Of a stretch of 64,000 nucleotides of DNA, positions 13,445 to 27,300 are shown in pieces. This DNA is from Mesocentrotus franciscanus (Eukaryota > Echinodermata > Echinoidea > Camarodonta > Strongylocentrotidae): assembly GCA_037976565.1 (NCBI GenBank), contig CP137675.1, positions 6,972,272 to 7,036,271 of the forward strand. Direction: 5' to 3'. Position 1 is the stretch's first letter, and every line of letters starts with the position of its first letter. The translations under genes and the position numbers were made by a program. The notes under the pieces are model-generated. The model was not told where the DNA came from and made no database searches. It saw only the letters and a program-made list of their open reading frames with translations.

Positions 13445-13668
13445 TGTTAACAATTGAATTATTCATACCCTTCAACCCTTGTCAATTTGATGTTTTTGTG
13501 TTTTTCGTAACTCAAGAATGAATTAGGGCCTTTGTTGAATACTTTTAGATGTAAGCTTTAATAAGTCACATTCTCAAGAAACATAAATCTGGACAAATCA
13601 ATTAATCACATATTTAGATTTACAAAACTTGGTAAGGGTATGAATAATTCAGTTGTTAACTGTATGTG
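13445..13668. mobile_element. Palindromic MITE
   Basis: GTTAACAATTGAATTATTCA followed by TACCC at the left is mirrored at the right by GGGTATGAATAATTCAG and TTGTTAAC. The interior includes CGTAACTCAAGAATGAAT. A partial copy lies at 15945-16060. It sits about 0.4 kb upstream of the GBA2 start codon. Confidence 0.7.
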
Positions 13669-13749
13669 CATATCAACAATATATTCTGAATGTACATGGG
13701 CAATACAATCACAGGAGATTCACTGGGGTAACACAAATTGACTTCAAGA

Positions 13750-15940
13750 AATGTACGACCTCAATTGGTTTATATTCAACTACCATGGCATTTTCATCCT
13801 AAATCACTTAGGCTTACATGTTCACCGAGTTGCAGCAAAAATGCCATCTTGTATTTTCCACCCAAACAGGATGTATAAGCTACAAGTAATAGAAATGCAT
13901 TTACACCTAGAATCTTTACTTTTCATTCATTATACTGTAAACAATAGATTCCACCATGCATTTTAAAGATTTTGTTGTTCACAGTTCTTGGTAGTTTTGA
14001 AGAGAAGAAATTCTGCTTGTTATTCAATTTTGAACTCAACCCCAAATAACAAGTCCTCAACTATAATCCTCCTAAAGAATTACTCACAAGAGATGGCAAA
14101 CAAACATTTAAGTGTGAAGTTCACAAACTGCATCCATCCACATAACACACTTTAAACAATCTGGTATGGTCACCATAATCTCCTCTTGCACAAATGTATC
14201 TGTTGAACATAGATCAGAATTGAATAGCATTGCAGCTTGAAGAAGAAGAGAAAATATGGATTCATGTACATGAATACCACACCTACTCTTCAAGTCCTTC
14301 AAAGATAAAATTCCTTGTAGCAGAAGTACATGTAGCTGAATATTCTGAAGCACTGTACAGCACATGAACACATCGATGAGCATCTAGATACTCAATCCTG
14401 GTGGAGACTGGAATATGATTCTCCACTCGCTCACTCATCAGCTAGCTAGATACTGACTTTGCACTCTGATAAAAGCAAGATCTTTTAGTCAATGTGTAAC
14501 TAGCTGGGTGGATCCCACTGTGGACATGATAGAGTTGATAACTTAATGATAACGAGGCTATTGTGGAGCCTCATAAAAACGGCTGTTTCATCACGCTTTA
14601 CGTTTGCATAGGAAGTTGCTGAAGAAGGCTACAAAGCAAAGCACGCAGCTGAGGCCAGCATTTCTTTGTTTTGTTTTTTATTTGGCAAAGCAAAGAAGAC
14701 CTCGTAAGAAGGCAACTTCTCATTAGATTAGACAGGGTGTAGTACCATATCATCCAGGAAATGACAATGGATTCATGGTTGCCACAATCTCATTTTCTCT
14801 ATTGCTCCTCTCTCCCGCAATCTCTAAATCTTTCTACTTCTCTCTTCCTCCATCTCTTTGATCCTTTTGAGTCATTGTGACTCATGTCTCCAAGCTCTCT
14901 CTCTCTCTCTCTCTCCTCTCTTAATGTCACAATGATCCACGCTTTCATCTATCTTTATTTCCCTATGAATTCTTCATACTTCTTTCTAGATGCAACAAAA
15001 ATCATGTTTTCAATCTCCCTCTCTATTCTATTTTCCTCCTCCTCCTCCTCCTTCTCCTCCTTCTTCCCGGTCTATTTCTCCCTACTTCCTCACAACTAAT
15101 CATGTTTGCGTGCCAGACACCATTAGAAATTAAATGGAGGGGATAAGGACCATTATGTCAGACAAATGACAATGCTTCCCCAGGTTCTTACTCTATAAAT
15201 CTGTCTCTACTCAACAGGCTCATTACATTATAAAGCAATACAAGTCCCCCCTCTCTCTCTCTTGCTGTACATCTCTCTATGTTAATTACATGTATACATA
15301 CACTCTCTCCCTGTCAGACTGTTCTTTTGCTTATCAAATCAAATCAAAATTGTTTTACTTCGTATAAATTATGTTTGGCAAATAGGAGGATCAATTAAGT
15401 CTTTTAAGTAGATATTAAAGTCTCCATGGAAAATACATATTAATGTACCTATAATGTATGTTAAAGTAAGACAATCAAAAAGCTGAATCCAACAAAATCC
15501 AAAAATATTGCTATATTCTCAATCCTTTTAAGGAGATCAAACAGTCATTATGAATGACAAGATAACAAAATCTGTCTTTTCAAAGAAATCATAACAAAAA
15601 TTGATGAATGAAAAAACATCCGTTCATAATTTAAACATTTAAAGTTATGCATACCTTACTCCTGAGTTCTGACTAGCCATTATACAATAAGTCAATGCAT
15701 ATTAAAGTTGATGTATGCTTATGAAAACAACCGTGAATTGGTCTATTGAGACTTCGAGAGCATAGTTAATGAGCAACCATGCTTTTAATTGGTATGGAAG
15801 CTGGGTTCACTGTACAGGCATTAAAAGACCTATTCAGAAGCATGCTTCACAATGGCTATATTTGGCACTTACATAATTTACAGCAAACATGCATATGTTT
15901 ACAATAGAGACACAATAGGTGGGTCTTGGTGCATGAACAA
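13750..15940. other. Gene-free stretch upstream of GBA2
   Basis: No exon or conserved protein was seen on either strand. Simple CT-rich sequence occurs at 14780-15080 and 15247-15310, including (CT)n near 14896-14920 and (CTC)n near 15035-15060. Confidence 0.6.
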
Positions 15941-15944
15941 GTAC

Positions 15945-16060
15945 ATGGGCATACAGTTAACAACTGAATGATTCACACCCACTATAAATTTGATTTTTTT
16001 TTTTTTTTTTCTTCTTTTTTTCTTTTTTCGCAACTCAAGAATGAATGGTGGAATGGTCGA
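15945..16060. mobile_element. Partial copy of the 13445 MITE
   Basis: CAGTTAACAACTGAATGATTC and CGCAACTCAAGAATGAATGG match one arm and part of the interior of the 13445 element. A long T-rich run at about 15985-16026 separates them. Confidence 0.55.
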
Positions 16061-16222
16061 ATGTATGAAGAACATGTATGGATTGCATTTTTCTCTTCAA
16101 ATTCTGTAAGGCAGTCTAGTTTGTATGAAATGTAGCCTTTGAGAAATAAAAAGTGATTTTGATTTACACTGTAATACTACAATTAAAATCTTCATCTTAG
16201 AAACAGAACAAAGTTCAAATAG

Positions 16223-16500
16223 AGTTGTCGTGGTCGAGTGGATATGTCACCGGACTGTGGATCACAAGGTCCTCGGTATGAGTCCCGCTGCGGCACTGAT
16301 GTCCTTTGGCAACACATTAATCTGCATTTTCCACACTCAACCCAGGTGAGGCAAATGGGTACCTGGTAGGATTATTCCTTGAAATGCACTGCGCTGATAA
16401 CGGCTGCCGGAGCTAAAGCTAGGGTCATAATTATGTAATTTATATAAAGTGCACTGATATGTCTTAGGACAGGATTGCACTATATAAGTGGTACATATTA
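16223..16500 (+). mobile_element. tRNA-derived SINE, near full length
   Basis: The head has A box TGGTCGAGTGG (16231-16241) and B box GGTATGAGTCCCGC spaced as in a tRNA gene. The body GTCCTTTGGCAACACATTAA, CACTCAACCCAGGTGAGG and GGGTACCTGGTAGG matches copies at 3266 and 56480. The tail ends near ATTGCACTATATAAG. Confidence 0.8.
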
Positions 16501-19500
16501 GAGTACATATTCATTAAATATGTAATAGTGAACATTGCAAATTCATGGAAGTAATAAACTTAAGGTTCATTGGTATGATTGTGTTTACACTGTTTATATT
16601 TAGGGTACATGACTGCCTGTATGATTGGAAATTTTCTTTAGGGTTAATCGTTAGCAAAAATAAAAGTTTCTTAATTTTTAGTACAGAGCAAATTACAAGA
16701 CCCCCTCCCAACTTAAGTCACAGAGTTGCCAATATATGTGTTTGATTGATTAAAACTTCAAAAATTCATAGCTTTCTTATTTTTTTAATTGGATTTTGCT
16801 CAAAATTTCAGAGACCTGTTCCTCTCATTTTCTGCTTCTATTAAAACCAAATTAATATCAGGATGGACTTCCCCTTTACTACAACTTTAAACCACATTAC
16901 TATTATTAATTTTTCTTGTACTATAAAATAGCCTAGACTAGCATATGGAAATTTAAAAAAAAAAAAAAAATTGTTAACTTTGTAATTTCCTAGAAAGAAC
17001 CTCCACTTTTTTTTCCTGTACAAATTCTAGACAAATGTTGATAGAGCAACAGAATGCTTTGCCATGCAATTCTTTCAGTCACATGAGAAAGATAAATACA
17101 GAAATATTATATTATTTGTTTTGTTGCATGATGTCATACACACACCCGTTATGACTCATTTACTGTCCTAAAAGGGTGGTAGATCCAGTCGATTAGTGAT
17201 CAAATTTTTGAGCATGATTCTATCTCTATAATATGTATATCATATTTCCAAGATAAAATTGGTATGCTTAGACCTTAATCTCTTAAACTTTTGCATGCCT
17301 TACAGTTTGCAAAGCATAATATGTATAGCATGTATTCATGCGCATCTTCTTGGAAATTCAAATAGAGCTGGACAGGGTATTGCTATTTCAGGATGCACAA
17401 TGGGTATAATATTTTTGGACCAGTATAGTGTTATTCATGCGATAAGATTAAAGAAATATAGACCGAGTTAATGGAATATGGAATTTGATTCCAAGATTTC
17501 TGCTGAATACATGAACTTTGATATTTATGTATAAATATATTAAACCATGGTCTACTGCCATCCTTGTTCAATGACATGTTCACTTTAAATTCCTCTATTC
17601 ATTCGTATGACACAAGACAAAGTCATTCCTCTCTTCAACCACTCTACAAAACCACTATGGGCTTAAATTCTTCTTGTGTCAACTACGTTAAAGCATGAAA
17701 TGAACTGGACCTGAATTATTTGCCAGGTTCGTCAAATGCAGGAATGGGTGATTATGAACTCATTTGCATTTTGACTTTGTACACCACTCTTCACGCAGGG
17801 TATGGGTGCCAATTAAGGCTAGGTGATATCAATATCATAATTCATAGTATCACCTAGACAGAAATAATGGTCTGGTATGGGTCATTCTTTAATAAAAGTG
17901 ACATTTGTCAACCTTCCCCATACACAGACGGTACCCCCTACGGCTCGCACAACGGGGGGAGAATGCTACCGATTTTGTACCACATCTGGTACAAAAACTT
18001 TCTACCCCGTTTTTCTTTATTTAGATCTAATTGTCTGATTCATAAATCAGACATAAGAAAGTATATATATTTCTTTCTTATATAAAATTAATAAAAATTG
18101 TAATTACGTAATTCCAATGGCGAAATTTGCGGGCTTACTTTAAACGAGTTATCCAATTTTTGTCTCAGAACAAGTGATTCATGTATTCGAACTGTAATCT
18201 ATGGAATGACCCGGCCGATATATTTCCGGGTCAACGTACCAAAACAAAGCCAATGGCCAATCAGATCATTCGTTTGATATTGGGTTAAAATATCACTGGG
18301 TCAGCTGGGCTGACTCGTACGTAGCTATTGGACGTTAATGAAAATTCATTAACTCAAATCAAGATGGCTGACAACAAATCATGTTGAAGACAAGTCTTTC
18401 TCAAATTTATTAATTTAGGATCTAAATGAGCAAGCTATCGAGCTATCGTAAGTCAAAGTACATGTACATATTTACGTTTTATTTCTTACAATAAGATGGA
18501 GTGTAATATTGCAGCCAAAGTGGATATATGAAGACGTAAAGACTGAAAAAAACTTGTTGCATATCTCATTCATCTCGGTCCGGCCAAACCGGACCATTCC
18601 TTCCGCACACTACCCATACGACGTACTTCAGTCTGTGTATAGTAAGTATAGAGGGGCGCGGGCCAGATGTAATCTCAGCTGAACAACCGTCGATATCAGA
18701 GACTGAAGCTCTCGGTCTAATTATCTTAAGGCTTGCTTGGTTAGTGTTGTAGACTAGTCCTCAGCGAGTTATAGCCCTCAAACAAACGGACCAGATTCCC
18801 CCGCAGATTCCACAGCCGTGCAAACCCGCGTTGTTCACGACGCCGGTAGCAGCGGCTTGATTTAGGAGCGAAATCAACCTCTGTTGCTTGGGCTTTACAA
18901 AAGTGTTCGAAGGCGAAACTCGAAAGGCAAAATACTCGATCTCAGTATAAACAAACAAAATTCCATAAATTTCATTTTTATGACAGTACAATCCACAACA
19001 ACAGGCAAACATATCAATACGAATATACAGTACAGGAAATAATAGCTTTCAACTGAATAAAACGAAATAATCTTGCCTAGACCATCCGCCTACTTCCTTC
19101 TTCTTCTTCTTCTTCTGTTTTGTTTCAATGGCAATAAGTCAGTTGTGTACTTTACGTCACGTGATTATATCTCTCATTTTTTATTTTATTTTTTTTTAAT
19201 TTTAATTTTGTATTCATCTATCTTTTAGGATATTATCGAAAAATAGTATCGAAAAATAGTATCGAAAAAGTAACTCACCAAATTGACCACACTCCCCCAC
19301 TCAGTTTCACATAGCGCTTGCCCTGCCCTTGTCTAAACGATGCCATCTTACCATTTTCGGCGGACCTAGGTAACTCAGGCATAGGCTAGGGGGCGTTTGT
19401 GCACCTAAGTGTTCTGAGGGGTCCATATATATTTAATCTCAAAATTTGACAATAAGACAAAATGTATTAAAGCAAAACATTCGTGGGCTTGGTTAGTGTT

Positions 19501-20334
19501 ACTATACAGTGCGGATTATTTATTATATAGACATCAAAACATCAACAACCTATATAAATATGCATATAATTATATATACATACATTATGTCTCCATATTT
19601 ATCTACGTACTTTATCATGCGGGCTTGTCAAAAATAAAATTTCAAAGGAGTTTTGTAACAATACGTAATTTTGTCAGATTCCGGTGTTCACTATACTTTA
19701 TCGAACCTCTTGAAATTTTGAATATTCATGGTGTGATTGTTTCATATTATTATTATAATTTTTTATACATTTTATATTCATTATTATTATTATTATTGTT
19801 TTTATTTGTATTAGTATTATCATTATTACTCTTATTATTGTTTCTTTTTTGTTGTTTTATAGTTATATTTTTGATTTACTGAGTATAATTTGGCATAGGG
19901 TCATATATGATATTGTATTATGTTTTGCTATTCTTTGTTCTCTATACAAGGGAGGTATTACTTCCTGATAGGAAATTGTTTCGTTCTGAGAACGAACCGT
20001 ACAATAGCCTTTTGTATACTGGACTCACTCTTTTTTTTAAGTATTCCATATTTTTTTTCCGGTTGAGATTCATTTATTATTATTATTATAATTATTGTTT
20101 TTATTTGTATTATTATTATCATCATTGTTATCTGTATTATTACTCTTGATATTGTTGCTTTTTTGTTGTTGTTTTTATTTGTTGTTTTATAGTTATTATT
20201 ACATTATGTTTTATTTTTGATGCTGAAGATGCTGAAGAAAACTGTCTGTGGTGTCTGGAAAAAAAAGAGATAAAATGTATAAAGCAAGGACAGAGCATTA
20301 TAATGTTGACACACACTTCACAGAATGAAAACAA

Positions 20335-20368
<34 letters not shown>

Positions 20369-20413
20369 ACAATGAAACTAAGATGGAAAAACGACTCAAG
20401 AAATAAACACTGA

Positions 20414-20454
<41 letters not shown>
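20335..20454. repeat. (CA)n and (GA)n microsatellite pair
   Basis: Alternating CA/CG repeats near 20335-20369 are followed by an uninterrupted (GA)n run at 20421-20454. Confidence 0.9.
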
Positions 20455-20460
<6 letters not shown>

Positions 20461-22128
20461 AAGGGGGGTGTGGGTGTAAATGACATTAGTATAATGCTAT
20501 TAATTATGGGGGAAATAATTAGCATAGTTTCACAAGGGCCGCATAAGCTATTAGTCCAAGACCGTAGGGGCGGGGGGGGGGGCTAGTAATTATAAGTTGT
20601 TATCATAGGCGAACGGGGCAGGGGCAAGGCCCAGGGGGTTGCGCGGCCCCTTGGAGATTTTTTAAAGTTCCGATATATGTATAGAGCTCTATACCTTTTT
20701 CTTTTGTTTTCTTAGGGGACAGGGGGCGCAATTTTAGTGTTTGCTCCGGCTGTCAAATTGGATCAAGGGAAGGAACAATATGGCACTGCCTATCGAGACA
20801 TAGTGGGCAGATTGAAAAGACCCTGTAGGGGGGATGGATTGAACTGGGACACGAATCATGAAATGGGACTTTTTACTCTGTAACTGTAACTATACATGTT
20901 TCTTGTAGCCTCACCATTTTTATATAGGGTGTACTTAGGATACATATTGACATAATGACACTCCCTATCTTTTGTCGTTTGTATGCATTTAATCATTTTT
21001 AAAAAAGGTTAAGACCTGGGATAAGTGAATCACTTGATCCCCGGTGGAACTGAGACAGTGCTAAATGGGTGAAAAGGACAGTCAGGGAGAAGTGGGACAA
21101 GAATCTAAAAAAATGTTAGAGTGACCATTGAGTGACCCAAATTAAGTGCTGGAGATATTAAAGGTAATTAAGTCACTTTAAAATGGAAACATTTACAGTC
21201 ACTTGTAATTCTGACCAAACGATCTATATCCGTTGTATAATTAGTGGATACTAACCTAAGTAACAATTTTGTTAGTTTTACCCGGCCTAAATTTCAACAT
21301 TTTGTACACAATAACATCGATTTTGGGGGTAACATTTATACTCAACTGTGTGTGGTATACACATAAGTTTTTTTGAAGTATTTTGAACAGTCTGTAACAG
21401 GAATATTACAATATGCAAGTTTATAACACCTTTAAAACTATACCTGACTTTATGTAATGTGTCTATGGATGATGGATTATGACTGGTTAAATTTCACGTT
21501 CCTAACATACACAAAATGTAAATGGGATTTAATAGGACTGAATGTCCCAGTTCTCCCCTAAATATATAGGGAAACATCAACAAAATACACCCACATAAAT
21601 ATGTTTTTAGTATGCGTCATAACAAAATATTATACTGCCCGAGTTGGGTCATATCCGGACCTCTCTAGTATACAGGGTGTTTAGAACAGCTAAGTTTTAT
21701 ATTGGTAAAACTTTTGACTGTGAACGCCGAAATACAGGGGAAAAAGTGGTAAAAAAAAAGAGGTGATAACAAAACCTAAATGCAAAATCGTCGTATAGGT
21801 GTAAAGATGTATTTGTGCATAAATGTTTAATACCTGTTTAAACAATTTTTAAAAAACGTTCATTACTTTTTGAGTTAGATTACTGATAGATAATGTACGG
21901 TACTGTCGAGTGGGTGTTGTGTGTACATGTGTGTGTATGTTCACGCTCGCTGCGCTGATTTCTGCTCTAATATTCAACAGCAAATTGCAAAATAAATACC
22001 AATATTTTTCTTTAACATCTGTAACTGCTCGGAATCTTGTGTTGTGTTCAAATGCAGTGGTTGAAGTGGTATCAATTATGAATAACTTGTTACAATCCGC
22101 CTTTTCCACAGGACTTCCCTCCCCTTCT

Positions 22129-22278
22129 CTGATCTCTCTCTCACTCTCTCTCTCCCTCTCTCTCTCTCTCTCTCCCTCTCTCTCGTTCTTTCTCTTTCTC
22201 TCCCTCATAACTCTTTCATCTCTCTCTCTCTCTCATACGCCTATCTACCTACTCTTTTCTGTCCTCCTTATCTTTGCC

Positions 22279-22318
<40 letters not shown>
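22129..22318. repeat. (CT)n-rich tract
   Basis: Two pure (CT)n blocks separated by imperfect CT sequence. Apparent long reading frames on both strands here are products of the dinucleotide repeat. Confidence 0.9.
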
Positions 22319-23599
22319 CTTCATTCTCTCCCTTGCCTTTTTCTTTCCTTCTTTCGTTTCGATTCCTCCCGTGTCTGATTGAATTTATCTTTCACCTTCT
22401 TCATGCAGTAAGATACCATTATTGAAGTTTACACAATACATGTTCAAAGTCTTGTTTTGAAATATGGTATGTTTAAATCTTTAGTATGATATTTTGATAG
22501 TTTACGCATTACTCACAATTTCCGCATGCGCATTCCCATTTCCTTAAAAGAAGGCTATAACTTAATTTATTGTACTGTTTTAATCTGTATGAATGACATT
22601 AAATGTGGCACTATGAACTGTAATTTTGCATACACAGTAATTATACTTCCTCTAATTCTCTCTCTCCCTCTTTATCCCCCTTCTCAGTCTCCCACGGTTA
22701 CCTGTTTCTTACCGTTCTTTCTACTATCCTCCTCTCGATTCCCTCGATCTTCTCTAACTCTCCTTTTCTCCCACTCCCTTTCCTTCTACTCTCCTTTTTT
22801 GCTATACTGATCTCTCAGTGCAATAGGTAAACATAGCTTGACCCTGTTTTAAGAATACTGTCTTAATTATTTTGATTGCCGTATTGTTTTTATGTTTTAA
22901 TGTTCTCACATTGTATGGTAATTGTTACAGCATTGATATGCAAGTTCAGTTGTTTTTATCATGTAAATTGAATGTAATTCAGCCAACGGGCTGCCAGGTT
23001 CAGTATTTAAATAAACCGTAAACCAAATATCGTTAAATATCGTTAAATATAAAGGACCTTTCAGTCTTTTGACTCGACGATAGACGATCGGGAGTATGAG
23101 TTGAATCAAAGCTAAATTTTTTTTTAATTAAGCACAAACAGGCGTGGTGGAGCATTTTCCAAAATGGGGGGGGGGGCACCATCAAAATAGGGCACTTTCT
23201 GGAACTTAGGTGCACCTATACAAAGGGAAACATCAAAATGTAAATCTATACCATATTTAGACATTGGTAGGCCTATATACCCCTACATTTTTATGATTGT
23301 GATTACATTATCAGGGATGATTTCAATATGTGTTTCTCTCTTTACATGGTCCAATATACTGTTTAAGAATCATACTTTGCAGTTGGGTGTGATGGTCTAT
23401 ATATTAAGAAAAAATTTAAGATTTGTGACGTCGCAGGGCGAAAAGTTTTATAATGAGAAAAACAACAACAAATCCTGATGGGTTTTAAGCACAGTTTAAT
23501 CATGAAAGACTGCAAATACATTTCACAAGTAACACAATTATACCAATTATAAATGCGAGCGAGCTTTGGGGGAAATAAATGAAAAAGTTGCTCTAAGTT

Positions 23600-24050
23600 G
23601 CTCTAGGGGCGTATGTTTTATGGACAAAGGAAAAGGGGTACTTTTCAGAAAGAAAAATGACACTTATTAGAAAAGAAAAGGGGCACATGTCATAATAAAC
23701 CTCGAACCTAAAAAGGGGCACTCATCGGAGATGAAAAAGGTACTTATGAGAAAGGAAAAGGGGCATCTGTCGAAGGAAAAGGGGCACCTATCAGATTTTA
23801 ATAGGGGCATTTATCAGAGGTGAAAATGAGTATTCATGAAAAGGGGTAGGGGCTGTTAAAAAAAGGGAAAAGGGCATTTATCAGAAGGAAATAGAGTAAT
23901 TAATGAAAAGGGGACACGCCGTGTCAAAATAAAAGAGGCATGCACATATCAGAGGTGAAAAGAGGCACGTATTAGAAGGGGAAGGGGAACTGCTTAAAAA
24001 GGAAAATGTCACTTTTCAAACGTAAAAAGAGGCACTATTTGCTCACCTTT
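23600..24050. repeat. Degenerate GGGGCA-containing minisatellite before TIMM44
   Basis: About 15 irregular units resembling AAAAGGGGCACTTATCAGA, spaced roughly 20-45 bases and all in the same orientation. The array ends about 340 bases before the TIMM44 start codon. Two related phrases (GGGGGCACCATC, TAGGGCACTTTCTGG) occur near 23170-23200. Confidence 0.7.
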
Positions 24051-24359
24051 TCCCGTTTTTTCTCTATAGTCTCTTTCTTGAAATTACATTTGTATCTCCG
24101 CTATCTTTCTCTCTCTCTCTCTCCCTCTCTCTCTTTCACGCGTACTTAGTGGAAACCCCCGGTGAGAGATGCTATAGGACTGGCCGAACACTCAATTACA
24201 TTCTCGAGAAAAATAAAAGAAATCCCGAATTTTCCTGGCCTGACGACCCTTCAATAGGCCTTCATAGACAAAACAGATAGAAAAGAAAAGAAAAGAAGAA
24301 GTAGAAGCCTAGAACGGGACACAAATCAAGTTGAGAAGCCATATTTTGTGACATTGCAC

Positions 24360-24393
24360 AAGCCATTATGGCATTATGACGTAATTATCCAAC
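24360..24393 (+). promoter_or_regulatory. TIMM44 5' leader: CRE/ATF-like site and two minimal upstream ORFs
   Basis: TGACGTAA at 24377-24384 matches a CRE/ATF-type half-palindrome, 9 bases before the start codon. Upstream are ATG GCA TTA TGA (24368-24379) and, overlapping it in another frame, ATG ACG TAA (24376-24384). Whether these are transcribed depends on the start site, which is not visible; two CCAT cores nearby would suit YY1-type initiation. Function is inferred. Confidence 0.35.
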
Positions 24394-27300
24394 ATGTCTG
24401 CCTCCATAGGAAAATTGAGCCACCAGGTAAGTCGTGTTTGAAATGACATATTCCTGTCAATTTTACCATGATAGTATCAGATTTATGTACTATGGTTACC
24501 AGCCCATTTATTATATATGTTTGCGTTTAAGTAGTTTATTATGATGAATAATGTGGACTTTAAAAGGGTCTAATAAAGTCTCGAGTGATTCCTCGCATGC
24601 AGGAAAGTGGAATTACACGTTGTCCCACGTCTGTAAATTTGTGTAGGGTTTTTCGGTGGAGGTACACATGTCGTCGCGTCGCACGTCGGCGGCGGGCCTG
24701 CCGCGCCGTGCTCGTCGGGGTGGAGCTAAGCTAGCGCATAGACTGGTGGGCTCTATGGAAGAGACAAAAGCTAGGCTACTCCCTTTAGAGCCTCACATTT
24801 ATGATTTTTTTCCCCCTCGTAATAGGTAGTAGACTCTTATCAATTTTAGAATATTATAAGAAAACCTCTGCTATGGAAAATCATCAGTCATCTGCTCATA
24901 CTAGTCATAGTCATACTCTCATACTACTACTAGTTATACTCCATACTCCATAGTCATAAATAAAAGACAAAGTCAAAGAAGAAGATGCACCTAAAATCCA
25001 CACATAGCTGCATTACTATCCTGGCTGTGTATTAAAAGCTGTGCTATTGATTCTCAAAATTTCAAACACCACTGTACAAAACTCAACTGATTTCACTAAA
25101 AATCGGTAGGGTAGCGCGCCCGGTATTCGGTCAATATCCAGTATTCGGTCACACAGCCGTTTCAACAGCTGTAACAAACTCAAAAATAATTTATGAGCCA
25201 CCAAACTTGCACAAATCAGGCAGTTGAACAACTTATCCTAACTCTCAAAATTAAATCAGGTATAGGGCCCCGGAAAGATCTCAAAATTAACTCGAAATTG
25301 GTCAGTGTCGCACAACTTTATGCACTTCCGGGTTTTGTTAGCACATGCGTTAACATGCATAGCCATATGTAGAAGCCTATTGTGAAACAACTACGTGTGC
25401 TGGTGCAATGAATTTAGTATGTGTGTGAAGAGGAGCTCTTCCGTGTTCGCTCCATGGCAGCGAATTTGCAAATGACGCACTTTTTGCCGTGCAAGAGGTA
25501 TTTATACATTACCCTTGCCATGCGAAAGCGCTCGTCCAGTATTCGGTCAACGCACTGACATTCAGTGCTTTGTGGCGCAATTGTGTGAAAATAGTGCGCA
25601 AATACGCTTCGCTCCTTGTCAACGGAGATGCCACGCAAAAATCGCGTGACCGAATTCTAGGCGGCGCGACCGAATACTGGGCAGAAAACTGCTCCTTCTT
25701 CTCTCGGTAATATTTTGCTTAGCATCATTCTATATTTTAAGTGACTTTAAAATCCTGTTAGAGGACTAATTTTCTTTTCTTTTAATGGGTAGATTGCCAA
25801 ATAAAGGAGGTATGAATTAAAAATATGAGCGATTTCCCCTTAAAGGTACTATGTCCCATTTGCAGGCCAAAAAAATGAAAAGGTTAAATTCCAACGGCAT
25901 TTGAAAGACAATACTAATTTATAACTTCCCTAAAAAAAGGGGGGCTTGAAAATGTCTTTAAGTGGGAAAATAACGACTATTAGTTGTCGAATCGACTTAG
26001 GAGCTATAGAGCCAGTAAGTAATAGTCTGATTTTTCAGACCATTGTACCGAATGGTCGTACGTTTTATGCTGCGCAAAGATTCAATCAGTTTAATTTTGG
26101 CCATTACAAGAAGTGGGTTATTGATGTAGACAAATGCTCATGTACCCTTTACAGCTCATTTTATGTATGTTATTACCAAAGATGAAAAAGCCAGTCAGTC
26201 ACTCAATAGTGTCTGACAGTGAAGTCTAGCAAGTAAACGGGTTTCCTTGCATAATTTGAATATTAGGACACTGCTAACGTTTAAATTTCACAGATAGGAC
26301 ATATATGACATATTCATAATTCCTGCAAAGTTCTACAGAATTTGATGTTGGCTGCAAAAGGGACATAGTATCTTTAAGTGACCGAATACCGGGCGCGCTA
26401 CCCTACTTTAGTTTAGTAACAATTGATGACACCTAAATAGCAGTAAAATACAATTTGTTCAACTTATCGAAGTTAGAAAGAATAACATAAAAATTCAAAT
26501 TGTAAGTCTACTGTCAAACTTGCCGATCAGCCACATCGGCATGATTGTGTGCATTTGTGTATTACAAGTGTATTGACTATTCATGTGTGCAAATGCTGCC
26601 TTTTAACACGTAGTGCAGCGCTATAGGTCAATACGCATTAGCATTGACTCTCTATGCTTTGCTGGAGTGCCTAAAATCTACATTTGGAGATGAAAAGAGA
26701 TTAACGTCGCATTTCAACCAACTTTAAGCCTTGCCCCTCCTGCTGATAGATAATTATTTCTCTGCGTTTTCTTTGCAGGTTCGTGTTGTTTCTAGATGTC
26801 GGAGATTGCAGCCCCTTCTTCGGGCTTCAGCTTCTGTCTGCGAGAATGGAGATGGTAAAGCGTTCACAAATCAACAGCTAGATGTCAGGTTAACACAGGT
26901 AGGGGTGAGTCAGTCACATTCATTAACTAAATCATGATGATAATGTAATTGTGGTTCATACTATTACTAGGATACCTCTTGTTGATCCAGCTAAGGAATT
27001 TAAGTAAAGTCAAAGCACTTTGATATGTATTAATTTTTTAACTATTCATCATGAACTCTCTTTCTTTGTATAAAAAGTTTTAAATTATCAAATCATCGAA
27101 GGTACATGTTGTTTTAAAAAGAGTAAACTTTTGACAAGAAAGGGAAAAATATAAGATGATGAATGAGAGGATTGACTAATAGCTGTTTAAAACTCTTTTT
27201 GCTCAGTTTACTTAAAGCCCAAGTCCACTCCAAAAATAACTTACTTTCAATAGAACCAGAAAAATCAGACAAACCAATCAAAAAAAGTTTGAGCAAAATC

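Larger units (their letters stand above)
16510..23590. other. Gene-free stretch with simple repeats
   Basis: No supported exon. It contains A-rich runs (16953-16969), TTA/ATT-rich simple sequence at 19740-20220, (CA)n at 20335-20360, (GA)n at 20421-20454, and CT-rich tracts at 22129-22318 and 22650-22800. Sequence at 18590-18960 has more CpG than its surroundings but no recognisable gene. Confidence 0.6.

Noticed and set aside
16231..16290. tRNA gene
   Set aside because: A and B boxes are present, but acceptor and anticodon stems do not pair properly and the sequence runs into a SINE body shared with other loci.
18761..19012. 83-codon Cys-containing frame in a CpG-bearing region
   Set aside because: No homology, no splice context, and the surrounding sequence resembles decayed repeats.
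19496..20149. Open frames rich in Tyr, Leu and Phe
   Set aside because: The sequence is TTA/ATT simple repeat; no conserved protein or splice structure.
21910..22425. 171-codon frame with Ser-Leu repeats
   Set aside because: Translation of (CT)n; the opposite strand gives Arg-Glu repeats of the same origin.
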